Counted from the first letter of the stretch, positions 21,260 to 34,312 are shown. The stretch is DNA of 64,000 nt from Tethya wilhelma (GCA_964030475.1 CAXIPT010000002.1:454138-518137), one strand, 5' to 3'. Notes: generated by a model from the sequence alone, not told the origin. Numbers and translations: made by a program.

Positions 21260-22324
21260 CGTTATCACCAACCACCTCAGTTGCATTGCCTAGAACTTAC
21301 TGGACTTGATTGCCATAAAGTGGACAATGTTCCAACAGTTGCTGAGAGAAAGGTGCAGCGATTGATGCTATGCACATGGGAAATTTGAATCTAATACGAA
21401 CTGAAATAGAGCAAGATTTGCTTGCATATATCTTGGTTTGAATGCCGCTGTTGCTGTTTTAGAGAGAAACACTGTTTTTGGAGAAGTCCTATCAAGGGCA
21501 GATCTTGCAGCTACACTCAAGAAAGTTGCTTTCAACTAACTATAAACACGAACACACACCATTAATATGTACAAGTAAACCCTCTGGTGTACATAAGCTC
21601 AAATACTGGAAATGTGATGAGTTTCTCAAGCTTGCTACTGTGGCTGTATACATTTTGCATAGCACAATTCCATCATATGATAGCATTCTTTCGCTTTCTC
21701 ATGTTGATAAACTAATATTCTCAAGACAATTACTAATTGATAGTTGGTCACAGGAACACATAGATCTACTTCAATTTCTTCTCTAGAAACGTGCCATCCT
21801 CTTGAAATATCATTATGAAAAGACAGCATGCATGGAGAATGTTGAGTGCTTATTTCACAAGATGGAGGATATTAAAGATCAGTGTTTTGTGTACAAGCAT
21901 CTAGTCAAATACTACAAAACTCAAACGAATAACATGAGACAGCTCTGCAAAACTTTTGCGAATAGGGCTTAATTTTGTCAGCTCTGATTTGTCGAAAATT
22001 ATTGGGAAACTCATGGCCATGCTAATGAAGATGGTGATCATGAGCATGTTACAAACTCTGTATCATCTTCCCCTACCTCAAGGCTGAATCTGAAAAGCAA
22101 ACGATGGATTTGAAAGATAATTTGGTAAGCAAGTTTGAAACCTATTAGCAAAAAAATAAAGCTGCAGTATACTGGTAGTAAACTTCTTGAATATTCAAAG
22201 TGTTTTGTCTACACTAGTATCTTTTCCATGCATCAATTAAGTTAAAGTCGAAAGTCAAACTGATCATATAGACACAGAGATTTGATGGCAGTTCTTCAAC
22301 AACTTTTGTTGAGACTGTATACGA
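21260..22324. other. Mostly unrecognised sequence with a 102-codon open frame
   Basis: The frame at 21478-21786 (YWKCDEFLKLATVAVYILHS) and a following broken frame (YEKTACMENVECLFHKMED) look partly coding. I cannot assign them. They may be the upstream part of the fragment in the duplicated block at 22.3 kb. Confidence 0.35.
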
Positions 22325-23052
22325 GGCAGACTCAGATGTTCCTTAAAAGAGCACTTCCTCTGCTAAAAACTCAAACATTAGGAAATAGATACCCCTATAC
22401 CGCTTTCCTTTATTTCGCATCACTTCAAGCTACAATGATCTATCCAAACAACTGGTTGCTACAAACCAAGGAACCCATACCAATAAGAAGCGAAAGAGCC
22501 TGTCGTCTGTTTCATATCAATAGCAGTGGGTACAAAAGAAACAGATTCACAGTGAAGTTCAGGAATCACTAGCTGCCATTCTTGGAGAGTGAAGGAGTAC
22601 ATACACCATCCATCACACCTGTACACAATGAGATGAGTGACATTAAAGTTTTGGATATAGCACAAGAAACATACGCGACAGGTGGTGTTCNGGCAGACTC
22701 AGATGTTCCTTAAAGGAGCACTTCCTCTGCTAAAAACTCAAACATTAGGAAATAGATACCCCTATACCGCTTTCCTTTATTTCGCATCACCTCAAGCTAC
22801 AATGATCTATCCCAACAACTGGTTGCTACAAACCAAGGAACCCATACCAATAAGAAGCGAAAGAGCCTGTCGTCTGTTTCATATCAATAGCAGTGGGTAC
22901 AAAACAAACAGATTCACAGTGAAGTTCAGGAATCACTGCCATTCTTGGAGAGTGAAGGAGTACATACATCATCCATCACAGCTGTACACAATGGATTAGT
23001 GACATTAAAGTTTTGGATATAGCACAAGAAACAAACGCGACAGGCGGTGTTC
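22325..23052. repeat. ~365-bp tandem duplication meeting at an N
   Basis: The block starting GGCAGACTCAGATGTTCCTT at 22325 is repeated from 22692. The unit end GTGTTC is followed by the single N at 22691. The copies differ by scattered substitutions and a few small indels, the level expected of two alleles. Confidence 0.9.
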
Positions 23053-23313
23053 AGGATGCCAACAAGGACAAATGTAGCCTCGAAATGATCTTGTATGTGA
23101 AAGAAAGGTTTGCATTAACCAATGTCGCTTATAAATAGCTAAGTAGGGTTTGCAATGGTCTTCCAGGATCATGGAGAATGAAAGATTTTGTGAAGTGCCT
23201 CAACTCTCAGTGGGAGATTAAACCATGCCCTGAGGGTTATGGGATGCAGCATGCAGTCATTCGAATTCAGACTTACTGTGCTGAAGATTATGAGGAGCTC
23301 CATAGTTGTTTTT
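22639..23313 (+). pseudogene. Fragment of an uncharacterised multicopy ORF
   Basis: From the end of the second duplicate the reading is DIKVLDIAQETNATGGVQD, LEMILYVKERFALTNVAYK, then a stop, LSRVCNGLPGSWRMKDFVKCLNSQWEI and PCPEGYGMQHAVIRIQTYC. The run of LY[IV]K[DE]RF...AY..L, LP and W.I.P.P.G is one I recall from transposon-like ORFs of cnidarians and sponges. No function is known to me. It has one internal stop and a frame change. Confidence 0.45.
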
Positions 23314-23315
23314 GA

Positions 23316-23919
23316 GTGTTGCGGGCAGTCAATCACCCATTAAAGGTGGTCAATATACGTAATCTTATGTCCTTAATCATTGACGCCTTTGCCCTCCACA
23401 CTCTAACGAAAGCCATTAGGAGTCATGCTTCCGCCCATCAGCTTCACCAACCTGCCACTGTTCATGCTGGCCAGCTCAATCCCATAAATACCTCGACCTC
23501 TAGCCCCAGCTGCGACAGTGCCAGTTCCGCTAGTCGTGGCGAAGCCCAGCTAGGCTGATGCTTTATCTAGTTTATTTTCAGTATAATTATGATAGCACAA
23601 CAACAAAAATATGCAACCTAGAATTTGTGGACATGGCAGAGATCGCCCCAACACAATGGTGGATCTCAGAAAATGAGAAGAACCCCATTTTACTGAGGAA
23701 ACGTGAACTCGTTATGGATATTTTAGTCTGGGTTCAGTGCTTTGTGGCCATGCAGGCCATCCTAGCCGAGGCCTATCCCACCAACCTACCCTCAAAACTA
23801 GAAAGAAAGTTCTAAGAACACAAAGCGACATGATACTAGTTAGAACATGCCTACTGCGTGATTTACTTCAAAATACACTTGGTAATATTGGCCAAACCCT
23901 CGGGCAAGAGCCCTGGTAG
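23316..23919 (+). pseudogene. Gag-like ORF fragment of an unclassified retroelement
   Basis: Two frames are involved. The first (23316-23558) ends in a Ser-rich tract. The second (23558-23815) reads ICNLEFVDMAEIAPTQWW, then ELVMDILVWVQCFVAMQAILAE.YP. In the family I recall the pattern is [FY]VDMAE..P..W...VTDI.VW.QCF..[YF].A, a gag-like protein common in sponge and coral genomes (DIRS/Ngaro-type or similar). The usual LAWVRYD segment that should follow is missing. Confidence 0.5.
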
Positions 23920-24223
23920 GCATGTGTGTTCTAGCTTACACATAGCTTATAACAATTATGTACAGCCTTGCTAAGGTATATATTGCATAAAATACAGCAA
24001 AAAAATTTGCCAAAAATCTTGCATTGAAACTTACATTTTTTGCAACAATTTGCACAAAAGGCTTTACATTGCAAGTAGAGCCAGATGAACGACCAGTATC
24101 AGCAGTAATCCCAGCATTCTTGATAAGACTGTGGCAGACATTCCTAATGATGAGTGAGGGGATGTAACTGGTCACAAGCACATAATAACCTTGCCCAATT
24201 TCACGCACACATGCATGCACTTA

Positions 24224-24940
24224 CAGTGCAACCACATAAGAGACCAAAATTCATGATTTTGTGTTTATCTCAACATAACTTCCAGACTATAAAGGCTTAC
24301 CATCTAGTGATGGTACATATGTGTAGGGTGATCACTTGTGAAGCTTCTGTGAGTGGGCGGGTCTGGTCACGTGATTGTGGGAGGGCGTGGCTCACCGTTT
24401 GCAAAGAACAGTAAGGAAAAAACGTTAGGGATAGGATTGGACAAACTACTGGGAGTTAAGAGTCCAGATTTTATAGGGAGTTAGACACTGCATTGATGAA
24501 TGTATGTTCCAAATCAGAGCTCTTAACTCATGAGTATAAGCAAGAAATGCTTGCATAAAGCCAAAAAATATGCGAAATTTAGTGCAAAAAAGTTAGGGAT
24601 AGAAAATGTAGCTTCCAGTGCGAGTTAAGGTCCCAGATTTGATCTGTAGATAGACAAAGAAATGACTTAGCATTGTACCAAGTTTGGTAGAGCAGGCCCT
24701 TGGCATTCGTCCAAACCGTTGCATTTTGTTAGTTAAAAGAGCATTTTTAGAGCATTTTTGCAAAATTCTGCAGATTTATGGCTTCGCAAAATAACTACAG
24801 TGATACGGTGAAATTTTGATTTTCAAAAACGCTTGAAACCACCCAAATTCTGCTTGTTAGCAACAAATTTATTGATTTCATGCACTTTTGACTGTTTGCA
24901 AAGATTTTTAAGAATTTTGGTCTCTTATGTGGTTGCACTG
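24224..24940. mobile_element. 717-bp element with 29-bp perfect terminal repeats and TA duplication
   Basis: CAGTGCAACCACATAAGAGA and the next nine bases at 24224-24252 return exactly in reverse complement at 24912-24940. TA flanks both ends (24222-24223, 24941-24942). This is the layout of a Tc1/mariner- or pogo-class non-autonomous element (MITE). Inside are two GTTAGGGATAG words and a GGGCGGGTCTGGTCACGTGA segment, but no transposase. Confidence 0.85.
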
Positions 24941-24942
24941 TA

Positions 24943-25594
24943 TACATCTTTGCATGGTTTCAAATTTCCAGATAATCCATCAGACATCAATGACTTTCTG
25001 GACAACATGTCGATCTCGCTACTGGCCATTCTTCCTTTGGCCAACTTGCTCCCTGGAGGACAGACACACCACAGTCCAACCGCCAAGAGTACAGTGGTCC
25101 TTACCCAACAACACTGCAGCTTGTGGCCCTAGCTGAGTCCGACCATATTGAAGCTCAGAGCTAACAGACAAAGCAGTAATTTCTTTAAACACTTTCTATT
25201 AGGCAATTGGTACCTTTTGCTTGCTCACTGATCACTCTTTTTGCATAAATATTTGAAGGCTGAGTTCAGTGTGCTCTAACTTGATTAAAATAGTGTTGGG
25301 AGAGTTGTTCAATAAGGCTCCATAAAATTGGTTTTCGTAAGCTTATGTCCTAGTACTTGTGAGCAATTGTGGGCCACAGTAAAAGGATAAAGATGGTCAA
25401 GAAAATCCAATCACTGATAATGAATTACTGGAGTTGCGAAGGAGACGGAATTGAGTCCCAGCGAGATGACACAAGAGTCTGTGGTGGGCAGCCACAAGAA
25501 TGGTGAGCCTCTTGTGAAGGAGACAGAATTGAGTCCAAACAAGACGAACATTCAGGTATTATGATGTACGTAACTTGTGACAACCACTATACAT
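24943..25594. other. Gene-free stretch with a small direct repeat
   Basis: GAAGGAGACRGAATTGAGTCC occurs twice (about 25438 and 25516). The frame just right of the TA element (FPDNPSDINDFLDNMSISL) is short and unassigned. Confidence 0.45.
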
Positions 25595-25960
25595 ACAGGT
25601 CAGGATTGGTGCATGGTATGCTTTCCTCAAGCGTCATCTTGTTTTGCCTATGAGAAAGCCTGAATCACTTCAGGACTGCATGTAGGGCATCTTCATGCAC
25701 ACTTAAAAGGCTTGATAAAAAGGCTTGACAAATGGTTTGCTGGCTATTACGAATTTGTCCACATGCACTTATTGATTGTATGAAAAGCCACAAAAATCTG
25801 GAATGCCGATGAATCGGGATTTCAGCTTTGTCCAAAGACATCCCGTGTACTTGTCATGGGAAAAGAAGCATGTGTATTCAGTCAATGCAGATTCCAAAAC
25901 TCAGATTACCACACCAGTGGCAGCTAATGCAGCTGGTAGTGTTATTCACTAATGAGCATC
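25595..25960 (+). pseudogene. Pogo-type transposase fragment, first catalytic Asp region
   Basis: FLKRHLVLPMRKPESLQ (25600-25675) is the end of the CENP-B-like DNA-binding part. KIWNADESGFQLCPKTSRVLV (25795-25855) holds the first DDE aspartate (ADES). A frame change then leads to YSVNADSKTQITTPVAANAAG. Stops and frame changes disable it. Confidence 0.75.
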
Positions 25961-26221
25961 TTCCCAAAGAAGTGATTTTGCTAAAATCCTCTTGAGGGTG
26001 CTGTTGCTGAAGGGTATTGAGTAAGCAGCCAATCTTCGGACAATTACAACTTCAAACGCCTGTTGTAGCAAGTAGAGAGCAAGCAAGGTAGAGGAAACTG
26101 TACCACCAGATTGTCCTATACACCTGCACTGTTTAACAGTAATGTATCTCTCTCTGAATTATTGTTACGATATGCTTGTGTGGCAATGGTTGTGCAACTC
26201 ATTTTTTCACATGTACGTACA

Positions 26222-26432
26222 CAGATAAGAAGATTACAGCAAAGATAGCACTTGCTAGTTGCATTTCTACGACTACCAGAACAGCTGTGAAAGATATAAA
26301 ATTTAAATATAACTCTCTGTCTATTTTACCCACACACATACATGCAGATAAGAAGATTGCAGTGGATGAGGTGCATGACTGCTGCTAGTTGTATTTCCAG
26401 GACTACTAGAACAGCTCTTAAGGAAATTGATC
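26222..26432. repeat. Two imperfect 123-bp tandem units
   Basis: AGATAAGAAGATTRCAG...CTAGAACAGCT occurs from 26224 and again from 26347. The second unit runs into the GT microsatellite. Confidence 0.7.
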
Positions 26433-26447
26433 TGTGTGTATGTGTGT

Positions 26448-26485
<38 letters not shown>

Positions 26486-26486
26486 N

Positions 26487-26572
<86 letters not shown>
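26433..26572. repeat. (GT)n microsatellite, interrupted by one N
   Basis: About 70 GT units with N at 26486. The true length is uncertain because the N probably marks a join. Confidence 0.95.
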
Positions 26573-26579
<7 letters not shown>

Positions 26580-29286
26580 TTCACATGCTAATCCACTGAC
26601 ATCAACATCATGTCCAAGTGTCCTTTGGAAGTAGTTGATAGAGCACTTAAAGGTGGGAATCTGCAATCTGTAGCGAAAACTGTATTAGCCAACCAAGAGT
26701 CTATTTCCAATTTGACTGACAATTTGCCATTTGGAACTGTTTATTCAGGAGCTTCAGAAAAATGCTTTTCTCCTTTCCCAGAGTTCTCTTCATCACAACT
26801 ACAATCAAAACATTCTCAAAAAAGCACCACAACATTATCCTGAAATCAGCTGCTGCCATTCTTTTGAAAGAATCATTTGAAACAAATTCATGTGTAGTCT
26901 ACAATCCATCCAACCTCAAGCCTTGTTCAATGACAAGTACAAAAGGTGTGTTTGCTATTGCCGAGCACCTGGTAACTGCAGTATACTTTTTGCATGCAAT
27001 TCGAATTTCGAATGATGAGCATGATGGCTAAGCATGCACCAAGATAGAGATGGGTCACAATTGTAAGAGGCACAATGCAAGATCTCAAAGATGCCTACAT
27101 TAATATGTGTCAAAAAGACAGTGCTATCAAAAGTCTCGTTAGACACTGTATATACTCTTTGTTTTATTGCTTTATATGCACGCACTAAATATACAGTACA
27201 CAAGTAGGTGTACATATGTGTATTCATTTTTAGAACACATTCTTGTTAATTCACCACTGCATATCAATGTTTCCATGATTATACCCATGAATAACATCTC
27301 TTTCAGACATTCTGCTCCAAAGCAAGGGCTCTGAAGAAGTCAATGTCAACTTGTAGTCAGCACTTATGGTCATTATACTCAAACGATAAAACAGCTTTCT
27401 TTATGGCAGACACAGAAAAGCATTTTGATGTTGATTTTGATGATTATACAGAATCTGATGGTATTTGTCAACTTTGAGAACGTAAGTACATAAACTTTGC
27501 CTATAAAACCTCCATTCTTCCACATATAATGGGACAAATATACACAGTATTGTAGTTATGGATAATGCTGCTATCAATCACATGGAGGAGGGAGGATAGT
27601 TTTATAATACTCACTGGATATTATTCCCATTGACAAGTTAGTTTCTAAACTTGAAGCAACAATAAATTCATACGAGTTTCAGGGTTTGGATTAAAAGTAA
27701 AGATGCATTGTGCATTCTGGATTTTGCCAAATCACCCCTACTGACTGTTGTAGTTGAATTGCACATCCCAATAGACTAACAGATAATAATTACATTATAA
27801 TAACATTGTATACAGTATCACATTCGATTTTCAATTAGTTGAGTTTATGCCGGGAATCTAAAACTAGTCTCTATTGCTCAATAACTTTGTCTTGTGTTGT
27901 AATGTTTTGCTCTAGTAAAGGTTGCAATTCACATGGCTCATGGTTTTTTCATCCTCAACTCAATAACTTTTCGGGAAAAATTTTAACAATAGCAGATGGA
28001 CTTTGTTCAATACTGAACTACCTGAAAGTATAGTTGAACTTGGAGATATGACGTGCATTGAGAACTGACTGCATGGTTGTTAAATGGATTGCATCTAACA
28101 AACAACAAATTGATTGCATTGGCAAATGTTCGGCAGATCATGGATGGAAACATCTTCAAGTGATTTGTTGATGAAACATCGTCAGCCTTTGAAAGTACTT
28201 ATTCCACCCTTTTTCCATTTGAGCACTACAGAAGGTTCTTCCCTGAACCTGGATCTGGATACAGGTATTCTTTTTATGGTAACCTCAGCAGGACTTCAGT
28301 GGTAAGTGTATATGTAATAAAGTGTGAATGTCTCATATTTCTTTTTTCTCATTTTCATGTACTTATGCCACAAAGCCAAGCTTGTGTAGTGCACCTACTT
28401 TCTTAGCCAGAACCTACTGAAACTTGGCCAGAATTGCTTGTGAAGCTAAATTGCTGTGTACGTTATAGAAGGAAGCAGAATGAAAAATAGAAGAACAAAT
28501 TGTGCACATATTCAAATGAATTATAGAATTTATATATATATAAGGTTGGTTACCTATGATTATAGAGAAAGTTATAGTAACACTAATAGTGAGTCAATGA
28601 GTAGATTAGACTACTAAACTTTGGAACCATATTCCAATAACTTAAGATGATTTAAACTTAGTATTTCAAAAAATTGTGTGGCTGTCATGATGAATCCACG
28701 TACAAACGCAAGAGAGAGAGCTAGCTGCGAGATTCCCAAGTGCGACAGGCAGTACAAGGCGGTGCTTCAATTCATGGTGAGTTTTGCTTGGGTTGAAAAC
28801 CACTGTATCAGGATTGTAGTTGCACCATTCAAACTTAATTGGTTGGCGTTTTAACAACACGTCTAAAGGAACAACAATGTGCATACACTGTTTGCATGAA
28901 TACTACTCATTCAAACTTACGGATACAGTGAAACCTACGAACAAAGGACACTTTGTGGACAATATAAATTCAGCTTGTTTGTCCTTTATAGAGAGGTTAT
29001 CCTCTTCTCAGACGTTCTGTTCATATTGCTACAATAGGGGAATTGTATTTTGGGAACTAAGAATTGTCAACGTCCCTATCTCGAAGGGTCCACAATCGGA
29101 GGTTCTATTGTAATTGTAATAATTGATAAATAGTTGATCTTCATTCATACAGTCGTGAAGCTGTGGATGAAAGTATTCTGAGTATTAGTGTGTCACACTC
29201 GCTTCAATCTACAGCCTGAGAGTGAAACTTTTGATATTACTGACAATTAGATAGATGAATCTCAATAAACAGGGGGGCCTGGTATT
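26573..29286. other. Mostly unrecognised sequence
   Basis: Frames at 26610-26843, 26762-27031, 27839-28033 and 28114-28305 are short and unassigned. CAGTGAAACCTACGAACAAAGG at 28939, paired with TCCTTTATAGAGAGGTTATC further on, looks like a worn inverted-repeat element. No gene is supported. Confidence 0.4.
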
Positions 29287-29799
29287 TTAACTCGATAGCC
29301 TTGGTGAGATTGACTCTAATTTCATGAGACTACATCCAATTGCAAAAGGCCCAACTTTGCTAGTGATGAGGAAATTTGCACAATCATGTAATGACAGTAT
29401 TTTGTCAAGTGATAGTAGTGAAAGCGAACCTGATTTAATTCTGTAAATAAAATGCCACTTGCAACCAATCATCGAGACGACAAATTGGACAAGGCAGTGC
29501 TGTACATACTAACTCTGAAGCATAAATACACAAACTGCACTATAGTTATACGAAGTACTCAGAATTTACTAGATGAAACTACTGAAAAACTATCCTGTAC
29601 TTTGAAAATTAAACTAGAAAACAGTGGTTTTGACCCTAACACTGTGGTAGGTATGGATCTTCGGCCAAAATGGCAATGTTTTCAGGCAACCACACAGCAG
29701 CACTACAAAGGAGATATTTTCATTGAAATGTTTGGAGCATCGGAAAGCTATGGGTGGCACAAAAATGCATGTGTACATGAAGTTTGGGTCATGTCTTAA
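29287..29799 (+). pseudogene. Fragment of an uncharacterised transposon-like ORF
   Basis: The first frame, LGEIDSNFMRLHPIAKGPTLL..SSDSSESEPDLIL, ends at a stop near 29446. The next, from 29452, reads DKLDKAVLYILTLKHKYTN, then STQNLLDETTEKLSCTLKIKLENSGFDPNTVVG. The 'LKHKY...L...LK..L...G.D.N' pattern resembles the N-terminal half of Tnp2/KDZ-type invertebrate transposon ORFs. Evidence is pattern memory only. Confidence 0.35.
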
Positions 29800-30253
29800 A
29801 TTTTGAATCGTTGTCACTGCTCCAAGCAAGTAAGTTGGCAGTGAATATGGTTCACATTAACATTTTTATTGTCAATGTTGTAGACATACGTAGGATTGCA
29901 AAAGATGTTGTTGTGTTCATCACACACTCGTACACTGAAACTTCTCAATAAGCTAGGGGAATGTCACAATCAAAGGATACTTCTCTGGAAGGAGAATAAT
30001 GCGAGAGCAATGAAGAGATTACATTTTCGTTGTATGATCTCTAGCTATAGTTATTGTATAGGTTTAACAATTGATATAATGACAGTGAATCATCAAGTAT
30101 AGTGCCTACTCTTGTTACATCTAACATACTCTTCATCATGTTGATCAGATTGTTTGTCCAAAGTTTTGTGATCCTCTGAGTTCACCAAGATTGAAAACAT
30201 ACAAATTAACTGGTGACACATGAACCCAGGTGAGATGAGATCTGACCACCAAA

Positions 30254-30345
30254 CTAGCCTCGTTCCCAGGCTCCTCTTCTCCTTCACGAATATTTTCTTC
30301 GAAAATAAGGAAGGAGAGAGCCTGGTACCAGTAGTCACGCGAGTG
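30254..30345 (+). repeat. Imperfect hairpin repeat, copy 2
   Basis: GCCTCGTTCCCAGGCTCC folds onto GGAGAGAGCCTGGTACC with AATATTTTCTTCGAAAAT at the tip. The same arrangement occurs at 13346-13445. Confidence 0.65.
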
Positions 30346-30454
30346 ACGTACAGGGTAGACGTCTGGTAGACGTGAGTCCACTCAGCATTACGCGCTTTAT
30401 CTAAAATGCATCACGCACGTGTTCCAGTCAATTGATGTGAGCAAAAATTTTAGT

Positions 30455-30836
30455 AAATGTTGTAGTGGCAAAAAACAAAAGTGGTACGGTACTGGCGATG
30501 ATAGCCTAACTGTCCCTGCACCTACGTAGCAACTTTGAAGCTTGTCCCTTGAAAGGCCATAGAGAAAACGTTGATCTAAACATTACTATCGTGATTGCGT
30601 CGATCGTGACCTGTAGTCGTTTAACTACTGTTACAGTCTCACCCCTGCAAGAGTTGCAACTCAAACTTTGTACTTTAGTAGAGAGGTCCTTTACCTATTT
30701 GTGCAGGAAGTTCAGAGTTCGGTGCTTAGATGCTTTGTCTAAACAATAGCGCTTAAGGTCATCTATAGTATGCAAAAGTGGGTACTTCGTGTCTAAATAT
30801 TGAATTTTAGTACGCACAAGTGCATACTTTGCAGGC
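30455..30836 (+). repeat. Dispersed ~340-bp repeat, copy 2
   Basis: It aligns with 14035-14405 from AAAATTTTAGT through AGTTGCAACTCAAACTTTGT to GTACGCACAAGTG. It lacks the 33-bp terminal repeats that flank copy 1. Confidence 0.8.
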
Positions 30837-30840
30837 CATT

Positions 30841-30859
30841 TGTATTGTGTGTGCATGTG

Positions 30860-30893
<34 letters not shown>
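30841..30893. repeat. (GT)n microsatellite
   Basis: GT units with GA/CA interruptions at the left end. Confidence 0.9.
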
Positions 30894-30895
<2 letters not shown>

Positions 30896-31101
30896 ACTGT
30901 AGAAGTTGGAAGGAACCCGTTGCTCTCTTTATAACATACCTTCATCTGGAGTGCACATGAAGATTCAATTCCGGCTCCCAAATAGGAAGCAAGATAGAAC
31001 ACTCATTTTCACTTTTATCCAATGTACAAGTATGTAACTATAATTTTTAAAAACCGATTATAGTTATGTATCATTCTTAATTTGTCTGTTTGCTTTTGCA
31101 G

Positions 31102-31240
31102 GACTTGTATGAGTTTGTGTTTCTACGTGGAAGGCAGAACGTACTCTACCATATTGAAGGCTATTCCTCAACGTGAGATAGCAGTGTCTAATACTACCAT
31201 TCAAAGTCTTCAGCCTGACTCTTCCTGTGTGTTGGTGTAG
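31102..31240 (+). other. Candidate exon, fibronectin-III-like
   Basis: TTTGCTTTTGCAG at 31089-31101 is a good splice acceptor. The frame after it reads FYVEGRTYSTILKAIPQ, then IAVSNTTIQSLQPDSSCVLV. A Tyr plus 'I..L.PDTSY.V' spacing resembles the end of a fibronectin type III domain. A stop at 31238-31240 closes the frame, and a neighbouring frame continues VEKLDSPDPLKNVP. Weak; it may be a fossil exon. Confidence 0.25.
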
Positions 31241-33943
31241 TTGTAGAAAAATTAGATAGCCCAGATCCACTCAAAAATGTACCACGGGATGTTTCAGTTA
31301 TTGCAGTTTGCATATTCACATCTAAAATTAAAATGTGACTGCTGAGCTCTGGTAAAATTTAGTGTGCATTATTAAGCAATCACATTGGTAACAATATTAT
31401 TTAACCAGAATTAGTTTGAAGCTGATAAGAATTATGCTTGCACTTAATTGCACTCATATCTTATAGTGTGTTTGTATTTAAGCATGTACATTTTTAGGAC
31501 TCCATTGTTGATGAACAATGTGATGGTATAGTACTTCAGAGTCTTGCATTAATTGTTTCTGAAGTCCCACCTCATTTTTGAAAAACTAGTAAAATGAAAT
31601 CATGAGCAAGGCTATGTTTGTTTCATTGGCAATCATTAACTTAACTACAGTTAAAATTGAAGGAAGATATGTTTAACGTATTCTGTGCTTTCAGAAGCAT
31701 TTGAAGCAAGCAAGAGAACTGAGTCCTACGCTGAATATTCCTATACAGAGTCTAGTATTCACAGTCGAATTGAGTGGCCTGACACTTCTCAGAGTTAGAT
31801 TCACACCTCAGAGAGTTTTGAGAAAGAGACCTGCTTTATCTGTGATACCCCACCAATCTAAATGAAGAGTTGACTGGATTACTACCTCATAAACCCCAGT
31901 AAAAAAGACTCTCAATCACTGCTATGATGTCACAAGAATTAAGACATACCATCTGTTTCGGTAACCATGTGTTATTATATTAGCAAATGCCTATAACATT
32001 ATAGGGGTGAGCGTGAGCAGGTGCTTGTGCAAGCATGAGTCATCAGCTGAGGTACAAATGTGACAACATTTATTTCGTTTGTTACAGTGGTGGCATAATG
32101 TGGATTGTATGGGTGTATATTGAGGTTGATCGTCTGTTTCTGATCGTATAACAGTTGATGATGAGAGAGTGTTTTGTTCACTGCTGTTTAGTGGCTTGTA
32201 TATCAAGCATATGACTTGATGTGTATCGGTCAACCGTTCAAATGCTGCTGAAAGTCTACAATCATGCTAGCTGTGTGATTAGCTGCAAATCTCTTGCCAA
32301 TCTTAGTGTTCTCTCTTTTTGCTTTTTTAACTTTGTTGAGCATTCCTTTCTTATCCGAATTGCATAGTTGATGCTTTCCTTTCTCTGTACCTAGTGTTTA
32401 TTGCCATCCATCTATATATACAGACATAACGAAGATTTTGGCCTTTTTGGCCTAGATTTTGCAGTCTCTCCATTTCAGTTCACAAAGCTGCGTTTCGCTA
32501 TGCTGCGTACATGCGCTAGCTAGGTAGCTACTTGTAGTTTGAGTGTCAGGAGCGAGAGCATGTGACCTACAACTACGTAACGTCATATATAAATTGCGCA
32601 AAAAGTTTAGTTGCCCAAAATTAGAAGAGAAAGCACATAACAAATTCACTACAACACATCAGATCTGTCTCACCAATGCACAGTCACCATACCCAAGTAT
32701 ATGATGACATTTGTATTTGGAAGAAGGCAGAGGGTCGATCCCCATTAAGTAAACTTGATGCGGAATTACAAACATCTGCTGAAACAAAGCTGTGAGCTTT
32801 TCCGCAAACACTATCAAAGTGACATTGATACTGTGAAACAACCACACACATACACACACACACACACTCTCACTGTTGCTCTCCTGGTTCTAGTCTCAGG
32901 GCCACAAGCTATCAACACACCATCGAGGAGAAGGGCCCACACCATGCTGGAGGGAGGGGGTAGATAGAGTAGTGGTAGCTAGGGGGTTAGATGGATAAAT
33001 TAAGACTAGGAATCAAAAAGGGGTACTCATAGAAATGCACAGTGAAATCAAAATTACCCTGCACACCTATGTGAGTAACGTGATGTTTTATTTTAGATTT
33101 TTAGCTGCATATACACATCCTCTGTTGCATTTCACTTACCACTAGCACCCAGAAGGCCACAAGTCTCAGGTGACGATCCATACTAGTTGCAACACTGCAG
33201 TCCACTGCAATGATGCCTGTCACATATACTCAGCTGCTGTAGTTCATGAGTGATAAACATAGCTCAGCAAAATCAGTGTGAAGCAAGCATCAACAGTGTA
33301 ACCGTTCAAGTTTTACCTACTATTTACTGTTTTAACTACTAATGACGCCTATATACAATAAATGAAGAGTTTTTCCCAACTAACATTACGAAACTAGATT
33401 CTTTGCAACAGTAAAACCTCTTTCTTAAGGCCACCCATGCAATTCTTGACAAATTTGTTGTGACTTGTCATTCTGTGAGGACAAGCCAACTCCAAAAGAT
33501 CGCATACATGTATGCATAATTATGCTTGTGAACTTTTGATTGGTCTCTTACTGATCGAGTTCAGTGATGCTGTTAGTAAGCTTGATGGAGATAATTTTTT
33601 TTAATTGTTGGAGATTTTTCCTGCCAATATTTAAAGCATATGGCAGAAAAAATTATGCAATCGAAGTTTCACACTCTTTGTTCAACATACCTTCCTATTT
33701 AAATTTTTTCAAGATTAGCAATGAAGCTCAAATAAACCCGTACAATCAATGTTCATGGCAATAGAGGATCGTTATTAATATTATATCCTGCAACCTCCAC
33801 ATGAAACGCTTGAAGAGAGAGGCTAAAGTAATGATCGCTGGTCCTGGCTCAATCAAAGATTACTGATAAAGCTGTTTAGTGGGTTAGTAAATAAATTGGT
33901 CGTGTGGTTCCCATTGTGAAGGAATTTGACAAAGTTAATTCAG
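31241..33943. other. Gene-free stretch
   Basis: A short (AC)n lies at 32844-32867. GTAAAACCTCTTTCTTAAGG at 33410 resembles a worn transposon end. No gene was recognised. Confidence 0.5.
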
Positions 33944-33947
33944 TTAA

Positions 33948-34312
33948 AGGTGCAGTCGCACGGAAGTAATTTTTTTTGAATTCCAGGCCCAAAAATCAAA
34001 AACTCAATCTGATTGGTTGAAATACGTCATCGGAATGAAACTATTTCGCACAGTTACGGAGAATCGCATATTATTTGTCCACGTGTTTGCGTAGATTTAG
34101 CGCTGAAAACCGGTACAGTTATAGGGGGGAAAAGTAGCTAGGTAAGCTAAAAAACTAGCAAAGAGTAACACTAGAGCTTTTCATGAGCGTTGGCAGTATT
34201 TGAAGAGCGTGGAGACACATACTAGCACTGGTCTATATTCTGCGCGCAGGAATTACGTGCATACATTACATCACGTAAGAGCTAGAGCTTCCGAGCCCGT
34301 GCAACTGCGCCT
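33948..34312. mobile_element. 365-bp element with terminal inverted repeats and TTAA duplication
   Basis: AGGTGCAGTCGCACGG at 33948-33963 pairs with CCGTGCAACTGCGCCT at 34297-34312, with two mismatches. TTAA flanks both ends (33944-33947 and 34313-34316). TTAA duplications are typical of piggyBac and Kolobok classes. There is no ORF, so it is a MITE. Confidence 0.8.

Noticed and set aside
26321..26666. His-Thr and Cys-Val repeat proteins on both strands
   Set aside because: They are translations of the GT microsatellite.
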